A stretch of DNA of 28,054 nucleotides from Bacteroidales bacterium. Lineage in GTDB: Bacteria; Bacteroidota; Bacteroidia; Bacteroidales; UBA4417. The stretch lies in contig JADJGZ010000059.1 in assembly GCA_016707785.1 (NCBI GenBank), positions 1 to 28,054 on the forward strand, in the 5' to 3' direction. The number at the start of each line of letters is the position of its first letter. Within the stretch, counting starts at the first letter, position 1. The translations under genes and the position numbers were made by a program. Of this stretch, positions 18,201 to 23,930 are shown one piece after another. Under the pieces are notes generated by a model that was not told where the DNA came from, did no database searches, and worked only from the letters and a program-made list of their open reading frames with translations.

Positions 18201-18477
18201 CTGTTGTTGGATTGCTAATATATACATTCAACCGGTATTTCTCCGGACAGCCAACATAAGCAAACTGGATTCTATGTGAAGCCAAATCTTCTTCAAACAC
18301 AACCCTTAAGCGACGATTGGGTGTAGATGAAGGATTTGTAGGTTCAAGTTGCCTGGTGCCTTCGGCAATAACTGATGAAGAAATAAATATCAGAAGAAAA
18401 AAAATACTAATGAACCCTAACCAGGAAAGGGGAGCAGCAGAACCAACAGAGTGTATTTTGAGTTTTGTAAAAGTCAT
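9259..18477 (-). CDS. Giant protein A, N-terminal and central fragment: signal peptide, head, Ig-like array and PKD array
   Basis: The open frame reaches 18756, but the Met at 18477 is preferred. It gives a signal peptide (MTFTKLKIHS, a hydrophobic stretch GFISIFFLLIFISS, cut near VIA-EGTR), and the upstream part overlaps a terminator. Counting from 18477: EGTRQLEPT head about 39-480; Ig/PKD-like modules 485-650; a PKD (WNWTFGDASAP) 650-735; about ten 88-residue modules of the form AGxDATIC ... YTPGxxD ... VTLTLT, 736-1612; two Ig-like modules to about 1800; then 15 PKD modules (WDFGDG / WNFGDPxSG, YxxxGTYTVTL, GC). Paired Cys in most modules suggest disulfides. Coding sequence is lost at about 9333; the last 20 residues or so are out of frame. 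It is likely a very long extracellular stalk, exported by Sec and then the T9SS. A cadherin-like adhesin role is inference. Confidence 0.8.
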   Translation of the reverse strand: MTFTKLKIHSVGSAAPLSWLGFISIFFLLIFISSSVIAEGTRQLEPTNPSSTPNRRLRVVFEEDLASHRIQFAYVGCPEKYRLNVYISNPTTEKIYFGFNDDAQNIYYQIKDPDGIVVAGYSLAAIPTTGNGYISNWTEAYNGPKIGTVNPSGYDPLILTPTKTGNYYFEFASNSTGGHFYNSKDMRFFDISVVDGTTVKNGRLWSKAWQFTDGTGSDNILSYPANLFIYTDDQIVDKLNINEWNGGTYVVYCNQWGVTNSGNWAIDRKSLDNWPSSGDLPQYKIFLNDPDSNVYPTGTLGQICEVSNTSYCNGTIDILVKVNKPGSVTITIDCEPTGSGPEDVTLSKSVTGSTNCATWDTIHWNGVNGLGITVQNGASVNMDIDYLNGLTNLPLWDIENASKGIKVDIVRPVPSGSTILPIYWDDSYLGGGSNTVSGCIYPTSATVTGCHNFPPNPPQHDQMVNSWWYYLTQATISQDLVLIRTPPTPAMPSGPTPVCQGQTSVTYTVPAQNSTVNYIWTLPDGTTQTTTTNSITINFSSTAVSGTLFVKGWNTDCGYGLNSPSLFITVNTNGNPQITGPTSACIGTTSTFTITSGLNSYNWSVYGGNIQGSNTGTSVNILWNVAGNDTVQVLTTSIACPSVLTKKIITVNPLPVTSFSCSDTCTGALVHFFDTSTIPSGSITSWNWTFGDASAPSSLQNPTHTYATGGVYNVSLTTTSAFGCVKTFSRSVSITSGPVANAGFDATTCQNSPFTITTATASGYTSVLWSHNGQGSLSNASTLTPTYTPGVTENGVVVITLTANGNPPCGQVTNAMNLTINPSATSFAGSNASICEGSTYTLSTSNAANYTSLTWTSSGTGTFNNVSVLHPVYTPSIADIQSGNVNLTLTANSLAACQSAVSAMTLQITRQVVADAGPAASMCQSGSYVVSGSSALFYSTLSWIHTGTGTLNNSSQLHPTYVPGLNETGTITLTLTANSLTPCTPVVDQMQLTIQPAANAFAGDNATICEGSSYTLVNSTAGNYTALQWNTSGSGSFNNTGTLHPVYTPSPADIISGSVTLTLAASAVSPCPIQTSSMILSITRQPNANAGSDASICQNNNFTVSGSTAQNYVSLLWTHTGTGSFNNSSFLHPVYTPGPGESGVITLTLNGIAASPCTDVSDYMQLTIDPMPEANAGPDAAICQGTVFNVTGASAQNAITGGISWTETGTGNLSGGTTVSPTYIPALDETGDVYLTLEVHGALSCAGQTDLDGMILSISPFPHVGAGSNATICSANTYTLSGSSQNCSVNEWSSSGDGTFSNLNQLNAVYSPGPNDIILGIVTLTLTGTGSGACSAEVVTDQMVLSIDPMPTVYAGLDEAFCVNAPIPLLGANATNYSTITWSGGSGIYSSTSILSPTYIPGNPDFLAGVVTLTLSAQGRLACSSMIVTDSRDLSITRHPVVNAGDDDYICSSQTQYQFNGQGSHFNSSNIVWTFSGGDGILNANNILNPTYFPGPVDLSTVDRIVNFTLTLEGVGNCLGTLVTDDVILRINPTPLSDAGPDGEICDSRPYQLTATAQYQSVINWVTNGDGSFNNSHILNTQYTPGPNDVGNTIMLSLNLSGCNNLTGNDFMFLTVHPDPTAHITGNSTICEQTSTPITFTFTGTPPWDLTYTNGIQTVTVGGISTSPYVVNVSPNITSSYWISAANDANCTVPSDSISGLASITVNPLPSPFHMSVTHDGVFCESDSGVVIGLSGSQVGMVYQLNYNGSAVSLPFSGSGHPLIFGLFNTPGQYSVMGTNPSGNCSRSMSDTVIVIMSPTPVTDFTANLPCFGDTTFFSVSGNYINKISHWLWDFGDGTYASFNTPNEPSHVYPSHGIYQVTLSVVDTNGCSYSITHPVEVRPGPNAFFSYLTPNCEGGKTWFTDLSTIAPGIGQGFVNRWIWDFGDGSPADTIYFPSAASTEHNYAGPGTYSVSLSIETNFGCRDIFTSLVIVSRPPDAGFNYWNSCQDELAIFNDASNANGGGAVTSWSWDFGDPTSGSLNTSTLEDPTHLYTTAGLYNVTLIVQNFNGCSDTIVRQVNVKGAPLADFTSTTGCLGTPTLFWADSTLINLNATATYHWDFGDGSTSNTRNTQYTYIAAGTYTVILTITDTAGCEGSRSHTLTVTPPPTALFSSATDNCQGQTISFNNQSTTESGYLTSWSWDFGDGSPVQTILFPSIPDVSHIYAVTGTFNVSLTVTNSEGCTHSFSRLVNVFGSPTADFMSSGQCKDSPVHFTDLTTTSGSQSLTSWQWNFGDPGSGVFNTSTDQNPTHSYAATGNYTVTLITLTLNGCSDTISYPVTIKPLPVTDFSFESACQDNPAQFSPAGMAVPTIASWYWSFGDGGSSTLQSPSHVYTFAGTYTVTLTVTDTAGCENQRSHPIIIVPLPLVNFDFSSPACDDQLVQFTDLTTSAAGYVTRWFWDFGDGTTQVINFPATASVSHTYAQAGTFNVTLTVKSSDSCTNLQTKTLTILPKPTALFSHGAACQGAAVSFTDLSLSNTTSGISSWQWDFGDPGSGSSNQSSQQNPVHHYNTAGTYTVRLIATISGGCSDTVTSSVNVTPPPAVDFSSVAGCSGDTTQFTSSTTVNVNATQSWYWQFGDGLSSTLVDPMHIYAQSGTFNVTLTIPDTAGCINTKTNSIVVTPGPLSNFAFNTPACSGTEITFTDLGNGNGGIINNWYWQFGDDTDTTFTTYHPTVTHTYSQPGTFLVSLTLGTQQGCSHTRVIPVTISASPLTAFSYQNTCQGQATQFTDQTSLNGGPTLVSHSWNFGDPPSGSNNSSTQTNPVHNYANPGTYLVRLITANASGCQDTLEQNVSIVPKPGVDFYNDSLLCLGSATTFFTDTTATQVGAIQTYNWNFGDGSPTANTQNPQHSYGVAGTFTVVLTISDTSGCQNAISHPVTIHSAPQSYFMAQQACAESPTQFTDLSSAPLGDTLVAWNWDFGLSGSADTSTMQNPQYTFTTAGTYTITLTTTTEHGCTHVKTMPLQVWNKPTAYFKYSASPCANGAVQFQDSSWSYQALVTGWNWEFELTSMAMDRIPTMCIMPLTPAMMSS
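10100..12440 (-). repeat. Three-module PKD higher-order repeat in giant gene A
   Basis: PKD modules recur in a fixed order of three: a FGDPxSG type, a WYW/YHW FGDGxSS type with DTAGC, then a FGDGxx type with an extra FP or HP loop. The FGDPxSG codons fall near 12427, 11647, 10877 and 10106, so the period is 770-780 bp, about 258 residues. The same phasing occurs in gene B. This implies growth by duplication of a trimer rather than of single PKD units. Confidence 0.7.
13640..16270 (-). repeat. Array of about ten AGxDATIC Ig-like modules in giant gene A
   Basis: About ten modules of roughly 88 residues follow each other, each with AGxDATIC near the start, LWTxSGTG in the middle and a YTPGxxD ... 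GxVTLTLT end. The upstream ones alternate between an ICEGSTYTLS type and an ITRQ-linked CQ type. The ITRQ linkers at about 15740 and 15218 are 521 bp apart, showing a dimer repeat. Downstream modules are more diverged single units. Confidence 0.7.
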
Positions 18478-18535
18478 AAGCAAATTGAGTTCATAGGTCA
18501 CCTTCCTGATAAAAGACAATTTATTACCTATGTTA

Positions 18536-18543
18536 CAAAGATA
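18536..18543 (-). promoter_or_regulatory. Bacteroidota-type -7 promoter box of giant gene A
   Basis: Minus-strand TATCTTTG matches the Bacteroidota -7 consensus TAnnTTTG exactly. It lies about 59 bases upstream of the preferred ATG at 18477, giving a plausible leader of about 50 bases. The usual TTTG element 19-21 bases further upstream is not clear (sequence there is T-rich), so this is a partial match. Confidence 0.4.
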
Positions 18544-18732
18544 ATATAATGCAGTCAATAAAAATATCAGAGCGAAAAATCTGGCATTCTTGCATTTAGC
18601 TAAGAAAACCAACAAACTTAATGAAGGAATTTTCTGATGAAAAATATTATCTATAGATTTGATACTTGTCCCGTCAGAAAAGCATTTTTCATAGATAATT
18701 CTATTAGATAGATTTTTTAGAAATAAACAGAT

Positions 18733-18770
18733 ATTTAAATAAACAGGAGAACCCATTATGGATTCTCCTG
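18733..18770 (-). terminator. Rho-independent terminator of giant gene B
   Basis: CAGGAGAA (18744-18751) and TTCTCCTG (18763-18770) are perfect inverted repeats. One mismatch and two more G-C pairs follow, closing a 5-base loop. On the minus strand the stem is followed by TTTATTTAAAT. It lies 27 bases beyond the TAA of gene B. This is the strongest terminator in the window. Confidence 0.75.
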
Positions 18771-18796
18771 CTCAAGTTGATTGAAACAACTCTTGA

Positions 18797-21700
18797 TTAC
18801 CTGATCAGCACTATTGTCCCAAACACAGGTTCGGTCAGCTTGTCATGGTTCCCCACATCCTTATTATTCCAGATGGTGCCGTCGCGGAAGATGGCCTGGA
18901 TTTTCCAGACATACACATCCTGCTGCACAGGATGGCCTTTGTAGGTTCCATCCCAGAACTCCACCGGTGATCCTCTCTCATCCAGCTGCTTGGATTCCCA
19001 GATCATGGCTCCGTGTGAGTTATACACCTGGCAGTGGTAAGTGGCAAGGTTCTGCCCTACGGGTTTCCATATCCTTGTCTGCTGTAGCGTACCTCCCGGG
19101 GCAAATGCATTAGGGACATACAATCCTTTGAAGAGCAAGGTATATAACATGCTGGTGGTATCCGAACAGCCCTGCTCATTCAGGGTAACCAGGGTCACAG
19201 TATAGGTGCCGTCTTCGGTGTAAGTGATCAGTGGGGAGGCCAATGGTGATATCTCTCCATTGCCAAAGTCCCAGTGGTATTCATCGGCTCCGATGGAGCC
19301 ATCGTTGAACTGTACCTGTCCCTGCACCTGTTCTACATCCTCTGTATAACTGAAAGCACTCAGTGGTGAGGGTTCCACATCTACCATTGCTCTTAAGGTA
19401 TCTGCACACTGGTTGGTATCGCTGGCGGTCAGCAGTACCCTATACCTGCCGATACTGTCGAACACGAACTCTGGGGTAGATCCCTGCATTGAGCCTAAAA
19501 ATCTTCCCAGACTGTCACTCACCCTCCATCCCCATAGGTTCAGCGGGGCAAGGTAAGGATCTGAATGGTCGAAGAAGTAGGTCGGATGCCCAACACAGGC
19601 AATAGAGCTGTTGAAGGTAGCAGAAGGCAGTCCATGTATGGTTAGGTTGGTGGTAGCTGTATCACGGCAGCCCGACTGGTTGGTGACAATCAGCCTGGGG
19701 TCATAACTGCCCGGGGCAGGATAAACCCAGGAGGGGTTGCGGTTTACAGCGGTGTCATACACACTCTGGGGATCACCAAACTCCCAGCGGTAAGTGAGTA
19801 GTGTAGCTCCATTGGCTTTGGTGGTATCGGTGAACATCGACTCCTGCTTGTAACATACATCCTGTGTGGTAAATCCTGCCAATGGGGTGGCGATTACCGT
19901 GATCACCCTTTGTGTGGAGTCACTGATCACGCTGCCCCCAACGATCGTACTTACCCTTAGTTTTACAAGGAAAGTACCCGGCTGGGTAAAAGTATGGGTG
20001 GTGAGGGATTGATAGCTGTTATAAGTGGTCGGTTGTGCGGTATCTCCCCAGGTCCATACCCACTGACTGATCTGGGCATCGCAGGTAGAAAAGTCCGCAA
20101 ACTCAAGGGCATAGTTCTGGCATAGCAAGGTGTCTGATGGCGTATAGGCTGCCACAATACAGGGGGAACGCTGAATGCTGTCAGTGACTGTTGATGTACA
20201 ACCATTCCCATCCACCACGGTCAATGTGGTTACATAGGTTCCTGCCGTGGTGTATTTATGCGTGGTGCTGGTATTGGGGGCATTGATGGTATCCAGTGTC
20301 CCGTCGCCAAAGTTCCAGTACATGGTAGTAATAGCACTTGCGGTATCGATGCTTTGGCTGGTAAAGGTGATGGTTGAGTCGCAGCTGCCCGGGGTATAAT
20401 CGAACAGTGCTACTGGCAAAGCATGCACCTGCACGCTTTGGTAATCATCCGCCTGGCATCCGAACTTGTCCGTGGTGGAGAAGTTTATCGTATAGAAGCC
20501 CGGGGCGGTAAAAATATGTCCCGGGGTTTTGAGGGTGCTCAGGTTCTGTGCACCGGACTGGGGATCCCCAAAGTTCCACTGGAAGCTGATCAGGGAATCG
20601 GCAGGAGCAGCAGGGGTTAGTAACTGCGGGGTGAACTGCATAGGCTCACCGAAGCAGGACTGTGTATAACTGAAGGTAGCAGTGAGCTCTGAGGGGACAC
20701 ATACCTGCTGGAAGGCTGTATCCACACATCCGCGGATATCGGTGATCATCAGCTTGACATCATAGCAGGAGTCAATGGCATAATACACATGGTTGGGGTT
20801 CTGTCCATTGCCATACTGGTAAGGTTCAAACTCCCAGTTCCATCCTGTTACCAGTGCCTGGTAGCTCCATGAGGAGTCCTGGAACTGTACCGCTCCATTG
20901 GCACAGGGACTGGCTGAGTATTTAAAGTAGGCTGTAGGCTTGTTCCATACCTGCAGCGGCATGGTCTTCACATGGGTGCAGCCATGCTCGGTAGTGGTGG
21001 TAAGGGTGATGGTATAAGTGCCTGCGGTATTGAAGGTGTATTGCGGGTTCTGCAGACTGCTGGTATCAGCGGTGCCTGAGAGGCCAAAGTCCCAGTTCCA
21101 TGCAACAAGGGTATCTCCCAGTGGGGCAGAGCTCAGGTCGGTGAACTGTGTGGGAGACTCGGCACAGGCCTGCTGGGCCATAAAGTACGATTGCGGGGCA
21201 CTGTGGATGGTCACAGGATGGCTGATGGCATTCTGGCAGCCGGAGGTATCGCTGATCGTGAGTATCACGGTAAAGGTACCGGCCACTCCATAGCTATGCT
21301 GCGGGTTTTGTGTGTTTGCAGTGGGACTGCCATCACCAAAGTTCCAGTTGTAAGTCTGTACCGCTCCTACCTGTGTGGCGGTGGTATCGGTAAAGAAGGT
21401 GGTGGCTGATCCAAGGCAAAGCAGGCTGTCATTGTAAAAATCTACTCCTGGTTTTGGAACAATGGATACATTCTGTTCCAGTGTATCCTGGCATCCTGAA
21501 GCATTGGCAGTAATAAGCCTTACCAAATATGTGCCCGGGTTGGCATAGTTATGCACCGGGTTGGTTTGGGTACTTGAGTTGCTGCTTCCCGATGGCGGAT
21601 CGCCAAAGTTCCAGCTGTGGGATACCAGTGTGGGACCTCCATTCAGACTGGTCTGGTCGGTAAACTGTGTGGCTTGTCCCTGGCAGGTATTCTGGTAAGA

Positions 21701-23905
21701 GAAAGCCGTAAGTGGCGAGGCAGAAATGGTCACAGGGATAACACGCGTATGGCTGCAGCCCTGCTGTGTGCCCAGGGTCAGGCTTACAAGGAAAGTGCCC
21801 GGCTGGCTGTAGGTATGTGTCACCGTGGGGTGGTAAGTAGTAAAGGTGGTATCATTATCATCACCGAACTGCCAGTACCAGTTGTTGATTATTCCGCCAT
21901 TGCCATTGCCCAGGTCGGTGAAGGTGATCTCTGTACCTGAGCAGGCGGGGGTATTAAAGCTGAAGTTCGACAGCGGCCCGGGGGTTACCACTACTGCATT
22001 GGTCTTGGTGTTTATGCAGCCTGCCGTATCGGTGATGGTGAGGGTCACATTGAAGGTGCCGGACTGGGCATAGATATGCATCGGGTCCACAAGGGTAGAA
22101 CTCAGCCCATCCCCGAACTGCCAGTACCAGCTCTGGGTGGCATTTACATTCACAGTGGTACTGGAGGTGAACTGGGTGGTATCGCCACTGCATCCTGCCA
22201 ATGAACTGAAATCTACCAGAGGTGGCGGGGTTACATTCACTGATGAGGTAACCGTATCGCTGCATCCGCCAGAGATGGTGGCTATCAGCCTGACTGTATA
22301 AGTCCCTGCGGTATTGTAATGATGAACAGGGTTCTGCTGGCTGCTCTGGTTAGAAGAGCCTGATCCCGGGTCACCAAAGTCCCATTGCCAGTTGGAGATC
22401 CCTGAGGTGGTATTGCTCAGTGAAAGATCCGTGAATGATACCGCTGCTCCCTGGCAGGCAGCGCCATGACTGAACAGTGCCGTAGGTTTGGGAAGGATGG
22501 TAAGGGTTTTAGTCTGCAGGTTGGTGCAGGAATCGGAGCTTTTTACTGTCAGGGTTACATTGAAAGTCCCCGACTGGGCATAGGTATGTGATACAGAGGC
22601 GGTAGCAGGGAAGTTGATTACCTGGGTGGTGCCATCACCAAAATCCCAGAACCAGCGCGTTACATATCCGGCGGCAGAAGTAGTAAGATCAGTAAACTGT
22701 ACCAGCTGATCATCACAGGCAGGAGAAGAGAAGTCGAAGTTCACCAAGGGCAGCGGAACGATGATGATCGGGTGGCTGCGCTGGTTCTCACATCCTGCCG
22801 TATCGGTAACGGTGAGCGTAACGGTATAGGTCCCGGCAAAGGTATACACATGGCTGGGAGACTGCAAAGTACTGCTGCCTCCATCCCCAAAGCTCCAGTA
22901 CCAGCTGGCAATGGTGGGGATCGCCATGCCTGCAGGACTGAACTGTGCAGGATTATCCTGGCAGGCGCTCTGGAAGCTGAAGTCGGTAACAGGCAAAGGC
23001 TTGATGGTTACAGGGTAGCTGATCGTATCGGAGCAGCCATTAGCCGTTAGGGTGACAAGTTCAACCGTATAAGTACCTGGGGTAGCATAGGTATGATTGG
23101 GATGCTGTTCGCGGCTGGTGTTATTCACTCCTGAGGGTGGATCCCCAAAATTCCAGTACCAGGCTGTCAGGCTTTGGCTTCCGGAAGTAGAGGTAAGATC
23201 CGTAAAATGAACAGGGCTGTCCTTGCATTGGCCCGAGCTCATAAAGTCGGCCGTTGGGGAACCAAACACATTCACCAGACGGGAGAAGCTATGGGTACAG
23301 CCCTCGGAGTTGGTAACGGTAAGGGTTACATTGAAGGTGCCTGTTACGGCATAGATATGGCTTACATCGGGGATCGCAGGGAAAAGGATGGTCTGAACAG
23401 GGCTCCCATCGCCAAAGTCCCAGCTCCAGCTGGTCAGGTAGCCCGATTCTGTGGTACTCTGATTATTGAAGCTGATGGTTTGTCCCTGGCAGTTATCGGT
23501 AGCAGAGCTGAACAATGCCGTTGGCGGTGGGGTAACAATCAGGGTGTGGGAACGGGATCCTTCGCAGCCTGCGGTATCGGTAATGGTAAGGATTACCGTA
23601 TAGGTGCCTGCTGCAATATAGGTGTATTGGGTGTTGCGGGTATTGCTCGTGGAGCCATCGCCAAAATCCCAGTGGTAGGTAGCCGTAGCATTCAGGTTGA
23701 TCAAGGTACTGTCAGCCCAGAACAAGGTGGGGGTGCCCAGGCAGCCGGTGGTACTAGTAAAATCAGCCAGTGGAGCACCTTTTACATTCACCTGCCGAAT
23801 GATAGTGTCGCTGCAGCCATTAAAATTCTGTACAATCAGGGTCACATTATACAATCCTGCTGTGGTATATAAATGAGTAGGGTCTTCCAGGGTGCTGGTG
23901 TTCAA
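18797..23905 (-). CDS. Giant protein B, C-terminal fragment: PKD array and type B T9SS sorting tail
   Basis: This 1,702-residue frame has no natural start: it begins at a TTG inside a PKD module (GDPASGS-LNTSTLED), and the true frame extends upstream to about 24102. It contains about 18 PKD modules (WDFGDG, WNFGDPxSG, YWQFGDG, WNWEFEPYQYGNGQNP) in the same three-module order as protein A. The final tail runs YVPNAFAPGGTLQQ ... FGTIVLIR and a TAA. Unlike A it is uninterrupted over this part, and so serves as the reference for repairing A. Nearly all residues match A, with conservative swaps such as FSFES/FSFQS and NSIVV/NAVVV. One patch near 23035-23165 differs strongly. It is likely the distal part and anchor signal of a T9SS-exported surface stalk. 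Confidence 0.8.
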   Translation of the reverse strand: MNTSTLEDPTHLYTTAGLYNVTLIVQNFNGCSDTIIRQVNVKGAPLADFTSTTGCLGTPTLFWADSTLINLNATATYHWDFGDGSTSNTRNTQYTYIAAGTYTVILTITDTAGCEGSRSHTLIVTPPPTALFSSATDNCQGQTISFNNQSTTESGYLTSWSWDFGDGSPVQTILFPAIPDVSHIYAVTGTFNVTLTVTNSEGCTHSFSRLVNVFGSPTADFMSSGQCKDSPVHFTDLTSTSGSQSLTAWYWNFGDPPSGVNNTSREQHPNHTYATPGTYTVELVTLTANGCSDTISYPVTIKPLPVTDFSFQSACQDNPAQFSPAGMAIPTIASWYWSFGDGGSSTLQSPSHVYTFAGTYTVTLTVTDTAGCENQRSHPIIIVPLPLVNFDFSSPACDDQLVQFTDLTTSAAGYVTRWFWDFGDGTTQVINFPATASVSHTYAQSGTFNVTLTVKSSDSCTNLQTKTLTILPKPTALFSHGAACQGAAVSFTDLSLSNTTSGISNWQWDFGDPGSGSSNQSSQQNPVHHYNTAGTYTVRLIATISGGCSDTVTSSVNVTPPPLVDFSSLAGCSGDTTQFTSSTTVNVNATQSWYWQFGDGLSSTLVDPMHIYAQSGTFNVTLTITDTAGCINTKTNAVVVTPGPLSNFSFNTPACSGTEITFTDLGNGNGGIINNWYWQFGDDNDTTFTTYHPTVTHTYSQPGTFLVSLTLGTQQGCSHTRVIPVTISASPLTAFSYQNTCQGQATQFTDQTSLNGGPTLVSHSWNFGDPPSGSSNSSTQTNPVHNYANPGTYLVRLITANASGCQDTLEQNVSIVPKPGVDFYNDSLLCLGSATTFFTDTTATQVGAVQTYNWNFGDGSPTANTQNPQHSYGVAGTFTVILTISDTSGCQNAISHPVTIHSAPQSYFMAQQACAESPTQFTDLSSAPLGDTLVAWNWDFGLSGTADTSSLQNPQYTFNTAGTYTITLTTTTEHGCTHVKTMPLQVWNKPTAYFKYSASPCANGAVQFQDSSWSYQALVTGWNWEFEPYQYGNGQNPNHVYYAIDSCYDVKLMITDIRGCVDTAFQQVCVPSELTATFSYTQSCFGEPMQFTPQLLTPAAPADSLISFQWNFGDPQSGAQNLSTLKTPGHIFTAPGFYTINFSTTDKFGCQADDYQSVQVHALPVALFDYTPGSCDSTITFTSQSIDTASAITTMYWNFGDGTLDTINAPNTSTTHKYTTAGTYVTTLTVVDGNGCTSTVTDSIQRSPCIVAAYTPSDTLLCQNYALEFADFSTCDAQISQWVWTWGDTAQPTTYNSYQSLTTHTFTQPGTFLVKLRVSTIVGGSVISDSTQRVITVIATPLAGFTTQDVCYKQESMFTDTTKANGATLLTYRWEFGDPQSVYDTAVNRNPSWVYPAPGSYDPRLIVTNQSGCRDTATTNLTIHGLPSATFNSSIACVGHPTYFFDHSDPYLAPLNLWGWRVSDSLGRFLGSMQGSTPEFVFDSIGRYRVLLTASDTNQCADTLRAMVDVEPSPLSAFSYTEDVEQVQGQVQFNDGSIGADEYHWDFGNGEISPLASPLITYTEDGTYTVTLVTLNEQGCSDTTSMLYTLLFKGLYVPNAFAPGGTLQQTRIWKPVGQNLATYHCQVYNSHGAMIWESKQLDERGSPVEFWDGTYKGHPVQQDVYVWKIQAIFRDGTIWNNKDVGNHDKLTEPVFGTIVLIR

Positions 23906-23930
23906 AGATCCAGATGCAGGATCTCCAAAA
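21590..23930 (-). repeat. Three-module PKD higher-order repeat in giant gene B
   Basis: The same trimer order as in gene A is present (FGDPxSG, then FGDGxSS with DTAGC, then FGDG with an FP or HP loop). FGDPxSG codons occur near 23915, 23140, 22368 and 21598, about 770-775 bp apart. The second FGDP unit (about 23140) belongs to the patch that differs from A, while the trimer phase is unchanged. Confidence 0.65.

Larger units (their letters stand above)
7308..18477 (-). pseudogene. Giant gene A, whole locus (about 3,723 residues if two frameshifts are repaired)
   Basis: Three overlapping frames (18477-9259, 9298-8741, 8834-7308) align end to end with one continuous frame in giant gene B, so they are one gene. 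Frame is lost near 9333 (A has AAGCTCAAAC where B has AAGGTTCAAAC) and again at 8902-8904 (GGG in A, GGGG in B). Restoring one base at each gives 3,724 codons including the TAA at 7308. Order: signal peptide, EGTRQLEPT head, Ig/PKD-like modules, about ten AGxDATIC modules, about 21 PKD modules, type B T9SS tail. With two breaks it could be a pseudogene, but consensus errors are equally possible because the rest of the coding sequence is well preserved. Confidence 0.75.
18478..18796. other. Intergenic spacer between giant genes B and A
   Basis: This 319-base AT-rich spacer holds the terminator of gene B (18733-18770) and a -7 promoter box for gene A (18536-18543). The 93-codon upstream extension of the gene A frame across it is treated as non-coding: it begins inside the terminator hairpin and shows no signal peptide or homology. 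Confidence 0.6.

Noticed and set aside
18478..18756. 93-codon upstream extension of giant gene A
   Set aside because: It begins within a terminator hairpin, is AT-rich and non-homologous, and would bury the clear signal peptide starting at 18477.
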